Of a DNA stretch of 40,335 nt, positions 1 to 9,421 are shown piece by piece; within the stretch, counting starts at the first letter, position 1, and the number at the start of each line of letters is the position of its first letter. Made by a program: the position numbers and the translations under genes. Location: NCBI GenBank assembly GCA_009903795.1, contig WYER01000021.1, forward strand, positions 1 to 40,335. The letters run 5' to 3'. This stretch comes from Nitrososphaerota archaeon (GTDB taxonomy: Archaea; Thermoproteota; Nitrososphaeria; Conexivisphaerales; UBA164). The notes under the pieces were generated by a model. It did not search any database. It was not told the origin of the DNA and was given only the letters and a program-made list of their open reading frames with translations.

Positions 1-302
1 AACACATAATTTATTTTCATATGGTTTATCTTCAATCCATACTTTTGTTTTATTATTTGCTCCAAATAGCTGGCGCATGATTTAAATTGTCCATATGCTT
101 CGATAATAACTTCTTCGGTAACGCTTGCTTTATGCCTTCCAGCTTTCTTCAAGGCTGACAAACTTCCATTCTTCTTGTATAAAGAATATATTTGGTTCAC
201 TCTCTTTATAGAGATTCCCTGAACAGCAGTTATTTCTTCATTCTTTAACTTGCCTTCAATCTTTTGCTTAACTATTCACTTTATCTGGTCATCTGTAAGC
301 AC
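1..302 (-). pseudogene. Transposase N-terminal fragment with in-frame stop (cut by window edge)
   Basis: Read on the minus strand from a GTG at 302, the frame gives about eight codons, a TGA stop, then an open helix-turn-helix-like stretch to the edge. Phrases such as KNEEITAVQGISIKRVNQIY and KKNGSLSALKKAGRH resemble the N-terminal HTH of archaeal integrase-type DDE transposases. The stop probably replaces a Trp codon (TGG to TGA). The element sits against the broken 3' end of the HerA-like gene, so its insertion probably truncated that gene. The catalytic domain would lie left of position 1 and cannot be judged. Family assignment (IS481/IS630-like) is an inference. Confidence 0.5.
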
Positions 303-1201
303 GCTATTACTAGAAACAAACCGAACTTCCTCGCTTCTGAAAAAATAAGGTCTAAAATGTCTAAGTCAGCAACGTTCTGAAATTCGTCGATTACTAGATA
401 CACTGGCGTGATAGGTTTCGTGCCGTTCTTCCTTTTTTCGATCGCGAAAAACAAGTCCATCACGATTGTTGAAGTTAAGATCTTACGAAAGTCATCGGGG
501 AGCGCGTAACGAGGGATGCGAAAGATCGTTACCTGCTTAGGTTCCAGCATTTTATTCCAGTCCACGCTCGTTTTCCTCGTGTTGAATGTTTTCGAAGTTA
601 GAGAGCCTGCGGGCATTACAAAGCCTGAGATCCTGTTAAGCACAGCCGTGAAAGCTTCTGGAGGCAAAGAGGAAATCGCTTCGATCGTGTTCTTAATTAT
701 TTCATCGTTCAAGCCCGAGGATTTCATTAGAACGCGGATTTCGTTCGGGTCTTTCAAAAGGTCTGAAAGGAGCGTGTAAAGGTCTAAAAATGTAGGAGTG
801 TCCGTAATCGAGTATAAGTAGTAAAGCAAGCCCCTGAAGATCCACAAAAGCCTAGGAGCTCTGCTCTGTTCTACCCCGAAGAGCTCGTTAAGCATATTAA
901 CGAGCTCTGAAACGCGCTTTTGAACTAAGTACGTTCTTTCGCTTTCGTCTTTGTAAGTGCCTAGATCCATCGGGTTAAGAGCGAAGGGAGCGTAAATAGG
1001 GTTGTAGAGCGTTGGGTTTTCTACTAGAGAAGCGAGCTGAACAGAAGCGTCTCCGTGAGGGTCGATAAAAATTACAGAAGCATCCTTAATGTCCTCGTGA
1101 ATAAACTTCATGAGATAAACTAAAAGCGTTGATTTTTCAGAACCAGTTGCGCCCACGACAAAGATATGGCCTTTCAAACTTTCAACATCAAGCGAAGCCA
1201 T
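281..1201 (-). pseudogene. HerA/VirB4-like DNA-translocating ATPase fragment
   Basis: The 306-residue frame matches the P-loop core of HerA/DUF87-type ATPases: a Walker A region near residues 17-25 (GATGSEKST), DPHGD just after it, and a Walker B region near 267-273 (YLVIDEFQN). Such proteins act as hexameric DNA pumps in repair or conjugation. Three things argue that it is dead: the usual N-terminal HAS-barrel is absent, the last residues after FGLFLVIA are encoded by the adjoining transposase DNA, and the Walker A Gly before Lys is Glu (GAA). Its GC content looks higher than that of its neighbours, which suggests a plasmid or integrated-element origin. Confidence 0.7.
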
Positions 1202-1304
1202 GAAAGAGAATGCAAAAGAGAAATAAAAACCAAAAAATATGCTTTGCGTGAAAGGGGAAACCGTTCATGGATAGGGGGTTTGGACGATTTTTAACTTTAT
1301 GGTG

Positions 1305-1334
1305 CTGACCTCCTCCCCGCCATAAATGGTGAGG
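1305..1334 (-). repeat. IS605/TnpB-type right-end remnant with hairpin
   Basis: On the minus strand this reads a small imperfect hairpin (CACCATTTATGGCG, plus strand 1318-1331) followed by GGGAGGAGGTCAG. The same hairpin-plus-tail layout closes the elements ending at 22347 and 36094. Only this end is recognisable, and no tnpB sequence adjoins it. Confidence 0.45.
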
Positions 1335-1347
1335 TTTGTCATTCACT

Positions 1348-2415
1348 TTATAATAACCTAAACGAAGCTTCTTTGTATATCGGATCCAGAAAACGGTAAT
1401 CTTTTACTATGCTTAACTTCTCCAATTTTTCTATCAACCTTGAAAGTGTCGCTTTTGGTAAAGTTATTCCTTCCTTTTCTTCAATGTATCTCCTTACTTG
1501 AACCCATGAATTTGAACTTGAAGCAATGGCTTTAAGAACAAGCCTTTCTCTAAAGCTTAGCTTTTTAAGCTCATCCAAGGCTAAATTTATAGCTATTTCT
1601 TTCAAATCTTTTAAGTCTCTTATACCATCTGCATATTTTCTTCCAAATAATGCTAACCATCCGATTATTCCGTCAAAATAATTCAATGCTTCCTCGATTA
1701 TATTCGCAGGCGGATTCAAGCCTTCTTCTTTAAATCCACGCATTAAAAATTCCTTAGCCTCTTCTCTTGTAAGTCTTTCAACATTTATTTCATAGATGTC
1801 TCTACCATATAAAGGAGAATCGGGTCTTTCGATGCCTAAAAAATCTCTTAATAAACCTATTTCGGAACCAGCTACTATAAAGTTTATATTTTCAAAATTA
1901 TCGTAACCGTAAGCTAGCAAGTTTCTTAGCTGAGCGGAAACAGGAGGTTTTGTTGCTTGAACTTCATCTAAAGCTAAGATAAAATTATTAGTTTTTCTAT
2001 TGATTTCACTAAGCAAACCTACAAGGCTTATAGAATCGCTACCCTTCCATTTAATTTCTACAGAAAAACCCGCAAAGCTTATTCCTCTTATCCCTTCAAG
2101 TATTCTTCTAAGTATTCCAATCGAAGAATTTATACTATCAGTAATTCTTTCTTGCAACTCAATACTCCTATAAACACCCCTCAAATCTAAATAAATTCCG
2201 CCAACTTCATTTAGGAATGTTTTTAATATGCTTGTCTTACCAATTCTTCTAATCCCTAAAATAGCAATAATAGGATATCTTTTCTCAACTGCTTTTTTCA
2301 GTTCTTCAAGTTCTTTCTCTCTATCAAAAAGCTCACTCTTACTTTTCTTAGGTTTAAGATCAAATAATGTCGTAGTTCCACACCGGAACTTAGTTCCGCA
2401 CCGGAACTTATAAAC
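1348..2415 (-). CDS. Archaeal AAA-type ATPase (ATPase_2 family), start codon missing
   Basis: The frame is open from the stop at 2416-2418 to 1348. It carries FDREKELEELKKAVE, Walker A GIRRIGKTS, Walker B FILALDEVQ, a sensor-like IVAGSE motif, and a C-terminal winged-helix region (KLSFRERLVLKAIA ... KATLSRLIEKLEKL). This is the standard plan of the archaeal STAND-like ATPases, whose cellular role is mostly unknown. No ATG, GTG or TTG lies upstream of the P-loop in this frame; the first such codon is TTG at 2184, past Walker A. An ATG at 2437 opens a different frame that would need a frameshift. The N-terminal codons repeat KFRCGT twice within tandem palindromes. It may be decayed or use an unusual start. 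Confidence 0.7.
   Translation of the reverse strand, partial: VYKFRCGTKFRCGTTTLFDLKPKKSKSELFDREKELEELKKAVEKRYPIIAILGIRRIGKTSILKTFLNEVGGIYLDLRGVYRSIELQERITDSINSSIGILRRILEGIRGISFAGFSVEIKWKGSDSISLVGLLSEINRKTNNFILALDEVQATKPPVSAQLRNLLAYGYDNFENINFIVAGSEIGLLRDFLGIERPDSPLYGRDIYEINVERLTREEAKEFLMRGFKEEGLNPPANIIEEALNYFDGIIGWLALFGRKYADGIRDLKDLKEIAINLALDELKKLSFRERLVLKAIASSSNSWVQVRRYIEEKEGITLPKATLSRLIEKLEKLSIVKDYRFLDPIYKEASFRLL
2375..2407. repeat. Two tandem 15-bp palindromes at the ATPase 5' end
   Basis: GTTCCACACCGGAAC (2375-2389) and GTTCCGCACCGGAAC (2393-2407) each form 5-bp arms around a 5-nt centre and repeat with an 18-bp period. They lie at the extreme 5' end of the AAA ATPase frame. They could be an operator, a hairpin in the leader, or coding repeats for KFRCGT. 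Confidence 0.75.
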
Positions 2416-2533
2416 TTATTTTTGTTTTCATCTCCCATAACGACAGCTGCCGTTACGAACAGATTAGAATGCCATTTTTCCTTGACCTTCTTTATTATTT
2501 CTTCACAACATTAAGAAGCCTCGCCCCTTTTAG

Positions 2534-3634
2534 CAGTAGATCAAAACTTTTTTAGTGCAGGATGGCTGTTTAAAGTTATGGCCATAAACAGCATCCTGCG
2601 ATCTAATAATGATAACAAGTACTTATTATACATTTATGAATCTATCGACAAGGCTATGAACATAAAGGCTCGAGATAGAGAATCGATAAAGAAAGTAATA
2701 GTTCTTTCTTCAATAACGAACTCTTATGTTGAGGGTACTGCTTCATCCGTTGATGTATGCGGACAGAGTGTAAGGAACAACCTAAAGCAACAGGACCCAG
2801 AGAGCGTTCTAAAGTACAATGAAGAAGTAATGAAGAAGATGAAAGAAATTGGAGCATTAAGAAAGCCTGTAATCGTTGCTATGGACTGGCACAACATAAT
2901 GTTCTATAGCTAAAAGCTGAAGGAGTAAAAGGGACTAATCATAATCACTTCGCAACGGCTGCTTTCGTTATTAGAGATAAAAAGTTAACAGTTGCTGTTA
3001 CGCCTATAAATAACGAAAGAAAGGTTGAACATGTAAGAAGGCTTTTATCCAAGGTGTTTGAGCTTGGCATAAAGGTTAAAATTTTGCTTTTAGATTCATG
3101 ATACTACACAGTTGACATAATAAATTACCTTGAAGCAAAAGGAATAAATAAAGCTATAAGAAGGATGTTCAGAAAGAGGTTTGCTATAGAGACTTCATAC
3201 AGGATGATAAACCAGTTTTTGCCAAAGACGACGTCAAAGCTTTACAGCTTAAGGAAACTTTACTTCTACCTTGCAGTCCTTTTATACAACATATGGGTTT
3301 TTATGAATTATAAAAGGGAAAAGGTAACGGTTCAGTATGTTAAGTTTTTATTAATGGTTGAAACTTTAATCTCTAACATATACGTTAAAATCTTCAGATA
3401 GCTTTTACTTTAAACACAAGGAGATATCTTCACTAGCTTAGATCATGCATCATTTTTGGCTTAAAGCACTATTTTTTATAGCATAAAAGGATGATTTATG
3501 TTAATCAGCGCAATTTGATAGCTTGTTTAGCCTTGCCTAAAGTTTTTGGACAAAAATTACATTTAAAATCTAGTTTATAATCTTATATAATAGCAAAAAA
3601 CATCATAAAAGTCAACAAAAGTTTTGATCTACTG
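2534..3634 (+). mobile_element. ISH3/IS4-like insertion sequence with 18-bp perfect terminal inverted repeats
   Basis: CAGTAGATCAAAACTTTT at 2534-2551 is exactly inverted at 3617-3634, bounding about 1.1 kb. The interior holds a broken transposase (2578-3401) and about 215 bases of AT-rich tail with no gene. No target duplication is visible next to the repeats, which is expected if the element is old or the true ends lie slightly outside. A 15-bp inverted repeat (near 2558-2601) straddles the transposase start codon. Family assignment rests on the transposase phrases and is moderate. Confidence 0.8.
2578..3401 (+). pseudogene. ISH3/IS4-like transposase, broken by stops and internal deletion
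   Basis: The first open part (2578-2913) ends after VAMDWHNIMFY, where the family has a catalytic Asp in a similar D-W/D-T phrase. The frame continues past the stop with KAEGVKGTNHNHFATAAFVI, reaches LLLDS, hits a second stop (TGA where Gly is expected), and continues with YYTVDIINYLEAKGI. It then jumps directly to MFRKRFAIETSYRMI, the conserved C-terminal glutamate region. The stretch normally between these is missing, so roughly 100 codons were deleted. It cannot make an active enzyme, though a copy in trans could still move the element because its ends are intact. Confidence 0.8.
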
Positions 3635-3687
3635 GTGAGGGCGGGGTAGTTCACAGGTATCTTTAAACGGAACTTGTAAATGGGATT

Positions 3688-4947
3688 TTATACTGAGATT
3701 TTTGCATAGTATCCAGAGCCAAACGTCTCTTTTATCGCTTTTTCTGCCGCCTCCCTATATTCTTTCCTTGAATAAATTCTCATGATATTATAATAGCCTT
3801 GTATGCTTTCGATAACAGGTATATCTCTAATTGACATTTCTCTTATTCCTTCTTTTGTCATGATAAGAATGTTTTTTAACTCCTCTCTGTCAAATGACCT
3901 AGGAACAGAGGGAACGGTCGGAAGATCTATAAAAATATTTCCGTGCGGAATAGATGCCTTTTCTTCAATTTGTGTAATTAGTCTCTCTCTCAGGATTTCT
4001 TGATTGAACAATTTTTCTAAAAACGCGTCTTTTCCTATGAACGATTCTTCATAAACTAGCTTTAAAAGGTTTCTTGTTAAATAATCTTTTACAAAATTCC
4101 TCGCATTTTGTGCTTCTTTTTCTTCAGATTTAAGAATTGTTGCTATAAGGATGTCGTCCGTAAGTTCTATGTAATGTTTTAGATCCTTTGGATCAGCAAA
4201 GCTTGTTATGTTGTCATAAAGCTCTATAGCATGTCTTAACATTACATCGGCAGCTCTTGACGTTTTGTGGAAGTACACTTCTTTAAACATTTCATATCTT
4301 GCTATGGTCATGCCTTCAAAGGCAGATACCGCATCTTTTTCAATACAAAGCTGATTGTTGTATACATGCATCGAATTTATTATTTTCATAACGTTAACTC
4401 TGCCATAAATCGCTCCTGTATAATAAGAATCTCTTTGAATATAATCCATCAGATCTGCGCTTAACGGCCCTGCTATTATAGCGTTCATAAATGGATTGTT
4501 GGGGTATATGCCGTTTGCCAATTGTGCTACTTCAACTGGATCATAACCATATTTTTTTATTACGTCAGATATAGCGCTCTCAGTTATTATCCTTCTTCCT
4601 ATTTCTTCATGATTTGTTTTGTATTTTTTTGAAACTGCATCTTCGAACAGATGAGAAAAAGGACCATGCCCAACGTCATGTAATAAGCCAGCCAGTCTTA
4701 ATTTTTGTATTTCATCAGACGATATATAACCCTTGTTTGTTAAAACTTCACCCATTACACCTGCTAAATGCATCGCTCCAAGCGAATGTTCAAAGCGAGT
4801 ATGATTTGCGCTCGGATAAACAAAGTTTGCTGATGAGAGCTGTTTTATTCTTCTTAATCTTTGAAATTCTGCAGTATCAATGATTTCTCTTTCCACATCG
4901 TTAAGCTTAAGCAAGCCATAAATTGGATCCATTATTTCTATTATCAT
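3688..4947 (-). CDS. HD-domain phosphohydrolase (SAMHD1/dGTPase-like)
   Basis: The 419-residue protein has the metal-binding H...HD...D pattern: His54 in the TRFEHSLG phrase, His90-Asp91 in LLHDVGHGPFSH, and an Asp near 172 in SADLMDYIQRD. The order and spacing match COG1078 proteins, which hydrolyse dNTPs or related nucleotides, and the length is normal for the family. The ATG at 4947 follows a TATA-like element by about 30 bases, which fits a leaderless mRNA. It lies alone between the decayed insertion sequence and the MFS gene. The exact substrate cannot be read from sequence. Confidence 0.9.
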   Translation of the reverse strand: MIIEIMDPIYGLLKLNDVEREIIDTAEFQRLRRIKQLSSANFVYPSANHTRFEHSLGAMHLAGVMGEVLTNKGYISSDEIQKLRLAGLLHDVGHGPFSHLFEDAVSKKYKTNHEEIGRRIITESAISDVIKKYGYDPVEVAQLANGIYPNNPFMNAIIAGPLSADLMDYIQRDSYYTGAIYGRVNVMKIINSMHVYNNQLCIEKDAVSAFEGMTIARYEMFKEVYFHKTSRAADVMLRHAIELYDNITSFADPKDLKHYIELTDDILIATILKSEEKEAQNARNFVKDYLTRNLLKLVYEESFIGKDAFLEKLFNQEILRERLITQIEEKASIPHGNIFIDLPTVPSVPRSFDREELKNILIMTKEGIREMSIRDIPVIESIQGYYNIMRIYSRKEYREAAEKAIKETFGSGYYAKISV

Positions 4948-4971
4948 TCGCTTGTAAATATAAAATACGAA

Positions 4972-4984
4972 TTAATATATAAAC
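4972..4984 (-). promoter_or_regulatory. TATA box for the HD phosphohydrolase gene
   Basis: The minus strand reads GTTTATATATTAA about 27-35 bases before the ATG at 4947, the expected archaeal TATA position for a leaderless transcript. Confidence 0.55.
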
Positions 4985-5027
4985 TAATACAAACATGTTT
5001 GCAACTATTTAACTCTAAGGGCTCTGT

Positions 5028-6223
5028 TTAAGTTTTTGCTGTTTTAGGAAGAAAGATCAAAAATATGGAAGAAACTACGCCCAGAATGCCATAAGTTAGC
5101 ATGGCATAAAAGAACCCAAAAGAGCCTGCTATAGGCCCACCTATTATCATCCCTAAAGCTCCGCCAAGCATGTTTCCATAACTCCAAACGACCCCGTTTG
5201 CTCTGGCAAAAACCTTTTTATCAACGACTTGGGATACATAGCCAAGTAAATTTGGAAAGCCGCTAAAGGAAAAAAAGCAAAAATTGCAAAAGATAGCAGC
5301 TGAACATAATAATTCTTTAAATATACAAAAAGAAGGTAAAAAACAGTAGACAAAGAAGTAGTCAAAATTACAACAAACCTTCCACCCTTCTGTGACGTCA
5401 GTTTGCCAAAGTAAGGCTGTCCTATTATTGCCGTTGCATATGAGATCGTCAGGAAAACTCCTGCAACATAATGTGATTTATAAAGCATGAAAAGATAAGT
5501 TGGCGCAAAAAGTTGAACCCCTGCAATGAACATAGATCTTACAAAAACTATCACTGTGAGGGGAAGCAAGATGTACATGTAAGGCTTTAATGAAGCCATT
5601 TCACCTTCTTGAACTAAATTTTTTTCTTGTTTATAGCTAAACTCTTTTAATCCGTAATATGTGGTAAAGCTTAACATTAGCGTAACAATAAGTACAGCAA
5701 GAAGCCCTTTAGTAACTCCAAGATCGTCAAAAAGCACAACCATAACATAAGGAGCAATAGCTCTACCAAGACTTCCCATGGATCCGTTAATGCCCAAGGC
5801 TTTAGGAGCTTCATCTTTATCGTAAGAAAGTTGCAAAATAGCACCTCCTAAAGGATGGTAAAATGCAAGTCCACTACCAAGTAATAAGGAAGCTATTGAA
5901 ACAGTAACATATTTTATAAAAAGATCTGAGTTGAAAAAAGACAAGATAAAAAATATACCCGATAAGAAAATAAGTAAAAACCCCATAAACATTAATTCAG
6001 CATACTTACCCGTTCTGTCGCTTATCCTTCCTATAGGAGCCCCCAGGAAACCAGATAAAAAGTTGTATACAGCGCCCAGTATACCAATGGCAGTTGCGTT
6101 GATCCCCAGACTTAGATAATACATCGACAGAACAGGAAAAAGAACCAGAAAGCTATCGTTGATAAAGTGCCCCAGAGATGTAAAGAACAGGACTCTGTTA
6201 TTTCCTTTCATTTTTGCTATCAC
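5028..6223 (-). CDS. MFS transporter, interrupted by a one-base frameshift in a poly-A run
   Basis: The first 356 codons give a typical major facilitator: a short N-terminus, hydrophobic helices, and the loop GAPIGRISDRTGKYAE (the MFS motif between helices 2 and 3). Near 5270-5276 (seven A on the plus strand) the frame slips. Adding one base restores SGFPNLLGYVSQVVDKKVFA and the last helices to a TAA at 5028, giving 398 residues. The restored tail looks fully MFS-like, so the break is recent, a sequencing undercall, or slippage. The resemblance is to fosmidomycin-resistance-like or sugar/drug MFS members; the substrate is unknown. It is transcribed alone on the minus strand. Confidence 0.75.
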
Positions 6224-6244
6224 TTTTATGCGTAAATTATTTGT

Positions 6245-6727
6245 CTATTTATATGTTTGTAAGAAATCAAAAAAGCATTTTTTAAAAAAGTCTTTATACT
6301 TTAATATTCCTTGTTTGTAAAGATTATAAGCTCTTCTCGTCAAAGAATCAGCTTCTGCGTTCTCTTCTCTTGGTATCCATTTGAATTCTAAGCTGGAATA
6401 TTGAGCAATAAGATTATTTGCTACTTCATAATAAGGCAAAAGTTTTTTTGACTTAATTTTATATTCTTTTTTTAGCTGTTTTATTACAAGAGCAGAGTCT
6501 CCTAAAACTACTGCATCTTTAGAATATTTTAATCCTTTTTTTAAACCGCAAACGACGCCGGCGTACTCAGCTACGTTGTTTGTGCTTCTTTCCGAAAAAG
6601 GTTTTGCGGCCAATCCGAACCCTTCCTCTAGTTTTTTCCCAGATGGCTCTTTTATTATATAAGCGTAAGTTGCTATGCCACGAGGGTTCTTTGGCTCGCA
6701 CAAGCCATCAAAGTATATTAAGATCAA
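6245..6727 (-). CDS. rnhA: Ribonuclease HI
   Basis: The 160-residue protein has the RNase H fold landmarks in order: the first acidic strand ILIYFDG (Asp near 6), TNNVAEYAGVV with the catalytic Glu, VVLGDSALVI with the second Asp, and REENAEADSLTRRA with the last Asp. It cleaves the RNA strand of RNA-DNA hybrids during replication and R-loop removal. Its ATG overlaps the last codons of the upstream DNA polymerase gene by four bases, so both are almost certainly co-transcribed and translationally coupled. It resembles the archaeal type-1 enzymes that lack the bacterial basic-protrusion helix. Confidence 0.93.
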   Translation of the reverse strand: MILIYFDGLCEPKNPRGIATYAYIIKEPSGKKLEEGFGLAAKPFSERSTNNVAEYAGVVCGLKKGLKYSKDAVVLGDSALVIKQLKKEYKIKSKKLLPYYEVANNLIAQYSSLEFKWIPREENAEADSLTRRAYNLYKQGILKYKDFFKKCFFDFLQTYK

Positions 6728-9264
6728 AAGCTGAAAAAGTCCTCCAGCTTTGTCGCACCAATAATTTCATCAAAGCTGAAACCCAAGGCATCCAGAAGCT
6801 GTTCAAACGTGCTTTCCATGAACTCTATGTATTTATCAACGTCTATTTCATCCTTTCTTGCCATTTCAACAGGTTTTACTCCGTCTTTGGTCGTGGTTTT
6901 TACGAACGCTATTATATCTCCAGGTTTAACTTCCTTTTTCTGCGCTAATAGCATTGCGGCTTTGACGTGCTGTGGCGTCGTATCAGTATATTTTTCAATA
7001 GGTTTGTTCAGCATGACTTTAAACGCCAATTCTTCTAACGGAACGTTTCTGTTCTTTATGTCATTATAAGCTTTTCTTATCCTTTTTCTGATTTCTTCTT
7101 TTGCTACTTCAAAATCTTGTGGCGATTTTACCTTACCAAGTATATTTACAACATCGAAGAATACGTTCTTAATGAAATCAGGAACGTGGCTCTTCTTGCC
7201 AGAAAGGCCCTTAACCTCAACTGAACCATCCTCGTAAACTCCTATATAGTTTTTCTTCCTTTGGCTGAAAGCGACATATCTATATACCTTATCTACTTCT
7301 AGATCGATGCCAAGCTTTTCCTTTGCAAAATCTATGATTTCTTTTACTTGATCATCTGTTGGATTTTTTAAGAACAGGCTGTCAGTATCTCCATAAATTA
7401 CAGTAACTCCTAGCGACTTTGCTTTTTCTATGGTTTGCTGAATAGAGTATCTTCCTAAAGCCGTTGTTGATTCTGCTACAGGCAAACAGTAAAAAGGAAA
7501 GTTTTCGAACCCCATAACGCCATATGAAGCATTAAGGACAACCTTTAATGCTTGGGATATTACATTGTAGAATTCTTTTTCTTCTTTGCTTTTTGCTTTT
7601 TTGCTCAACTTTTTAAAGTAATTTACCCTAATGTCACGCAGCGCTCCTATTAATAATGACGTCATGCCTCTCATCTTTGTGCATACCCAGTACGACGTAT
7701 TAGGCAGTATGTTGGTTCTACACTCTTCGTGAGGGCATTTGACAGTTTCGTAACTCAGGTTAAAAACCTTAATTATACTTGGATACAGGCTTGCAAAATC
7801 CAAAACTACTACGTGAAAATGCACTCCTGGTAATGGTTCTATAACAAAGCCCCCCTGATACTTTTTACCTTTAATTATAGCCTTAGAAGAGGCTTCCTGT
7901 CCTTTTTGTTCTATTTCTTCTTTCCTTGGAATTAAAGCGTTTCTTTTTCTGTGTTCGTTTATGAGCATGCTTCTTATCCAGTTAGAAACGCTTAGCCTAG
8001 AAGTATCTTCAATGTTCATCCTTGCTATCCTTGAAAGGGTTATCAATAGTTTCATTAGAAGATCGTTATCATAGCTTGTAAGTTCTAGAGTTAATTTGGC
8101 GTCCGTATAGTTGTAAAAAGCCAGCTTCATTATGGGGAGGTCGTTTATTGAACCTTCAACTTCAACTTTTTCTTCACCTAGTATACCTTCGCTTATTGCG
8201 TTCAAAGTGTGCTCGTTATATTTGTTTCCAAAAGCATAGCCCTGTATTGATTTGTTTACAAAAGTCTTGTAAAGATCGATGTGGATGCCATGCACTATGC
8301 TGGCTATTTCCCTTCCTAAAACGATAGGAATTGCATCCTTCGGAATCTTTAAGTTTTGAGCCCTGTGATAAAGATATGGCATATCGAAAGAATCGCCGTT
8401 GAACGTCACAATTATTGGGTAATTTGTTATTTCTTTAAAAAATTCTATCAACATCTGTTTTTCGTCATCAAAAAATTTGAGCTCTACATCTTTTGGCATC
8501 TCAGGTGCTGATCCTGTTTCTACATCATTCCTTCTGATAACGAAAACAACCTTTTTGCCGTCATTTCCAGCCAGAGCTATACTTATTATTGGTTGTGTTG
8601 CCTTTTCAGGGTCTGGCAATCTGTTTTCAACTTCAGTTAAAACTTCTATGTCTATTGCTGCCCTCTTTATTTGAGGGAAAGGCTGCGAGAGTAACGCTGC
8701 ATATTCTTCTATATATTTTTTTAAATATTCGTCTGACTCCTGTATGGCTTCCTTCAGAGCAATCTGCATTTCTTCTGAAAATTCGTTAAGTATTTCTTGC
8801 ACTTTGTTGTTTTCTACCTTAACAAAAGTTCCTGGAATCAAACCAAGGTCATAAAGATAATTTTCATAATACTTTATGTCAGCCTCATAGCATGTTTCTA
8901 TGTTTCTTATACTTTTCTCACTTGGGTGTCCTCCAACAGCTAGCGGATCCTTTGTAATTATTTTTGAAACTTTAATCATATTATCTGTTAGTGGATCCCA
9001 TTTTTCTTCAACGATTATATCCTCAACATCATCTCTCTTTTTCAAATATGCAAGTTCGGATGGTGATTTTTTGCTAAAGCAATAAGGTTTGTGAGAAGTT
9101 TTGTCATAATAATAATAAACTTTTTGGGTATTTGGATCAAGTATTTTTAAATACGCGACTTTTTTGTCACCGTCATAACCAGCCCCTAACAAGAAGCCGC
9201 GCTCTAAATTTGGTGTATCAGCAACTACTCCATTTATAAACTGGATTAACTCATTAACACTCAT
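6724..9264 (-). CDS. polB: DNA polymerase, family B
   Basis: The 846-residue polymerase has every key motif. The 3'-5' exonuclease has Exo I AIDIEV (Asp205, Glu207), Exo II TFNGDSFDMPYL (about 288-298) and Exo III YNYTDAKLTLEL (about 384-395). The polymerase has motif A DFASLYPSII (about 489-498), motif B with KVVLNASYGVMGF (about 574-586) and motif C YGDTDSLF (about 624-631). It is therefore a proofreading replicative or repair polymerase. No intein interrupts the motifs. It heads a two-gene unit with rnhA, overlapping it by four bases. The gene upstream runs divergently from a shared spacer of about 157 bases. Confidence 0.97.
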   Translation of the reverse strand: MSVNELIQFINGVVADTPNLERGFLLGAGYDGDKKVAYLKILDPNTQKVYYYYDKTSHKPYCFSKKSPSELAYLKKRDDVEDIIVEEKWDPLTDNMIKVSKIITKDPLAVGGHPSEKSIRNIETCYEADIKYYENYLYDLGLIPGTFVKVENNKVQEILNEFSEEMQIALKEAIQESDEYLKKYIEEYAALLSQPFPQIKRAAIDIEVLTEVENRLPDPEKATQPIISIALAGNDGKKVVFVIRRNDVETGSAPEMPKDVELKFFDDEKQMLIEFFKEITNYPIIVTFNGDSFDMPYLYHRAQNLKIPKDAIPIVLGREIASIVHGIHIDLYKTFVNKSIQGYAFGNKYNEHTLNAISEGILGEEKVEVEGSINDLPIMKLAFYNYTDAKLTLELTSYDNDLLMKLLITLSRIARMNIEDTSRLSVSNWIRSMLINEHRKRNALIPRKEEIEQKGQEASSKAIIKGKKYQGGFVIEPLPGVHFHVVVLDFASLYPSIIKVFNLSYETVKCPHEECRTNILPNTSYWVCTKMRGMTSLLIGALRDIRVNYFKKLSKKAKSKEEKEFYNVISQALKVVLNASYGVMGFENFPFYCLPVAESTTALGRYSIQQTIEKAKSLGVTVIYGDTDSLFLKNPTDDQVKEIIDFAKEKLGIDLEVDKVYRYVAFSQRKKNYIGVYEDGSVEVKGLSGKKSHVPDFIKNVFFDVVNILGKVKSPQDFEVAKEEIRKRIRKAYNDIKNRNVPLEELAFKVMLNKPIEKYTDTTPQHVKAAMLLAQKKEVKPGDIIAFVKTTTKDGVKPVEMARKDEIDVDKYIEFMESTFEQLLDALGFSFDEIIGATKLEDFFSF

Positions 9265-9392
9265 CGGGTTTTATTTTACGTTCTGTCTTATTATGCTTTT
9301 TGTATAAGAATAAAGTTTTCTACCCGTCGATTTTTAAAATTTTTTAATTGTTATGCCATTAAATCAACGAATAAATGTTCTATGAGCAAAGG

Positions 9393-9400
9393 TTTTATAT
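9393..9400 (+). promoter_or_regulatory. TATA box for the 9422 gene
   Basis: TTTTATAT centred about 26 bases before the ATG at 9422 fits an archaeal promoter giving a nearly leaderless mRNA. Confidence 0.5.
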
Positions 9401-9421
9401 CTCTTTTTATAGAAAAATGTC

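Noticed and set aside
2371-2410. Tandem palindromes as a mini-CRISPR
   Set aside because: Only two units, an 18-bp period, no variable spacers and no cas genes.
2520-3650. Target-site duplication around the ISH3-like element
   Set aside because: Flanks (CCTTTTAG and GTGAGGGC) do not match; a G/C-rich partial inversion in the flanks is too imperfect to call.
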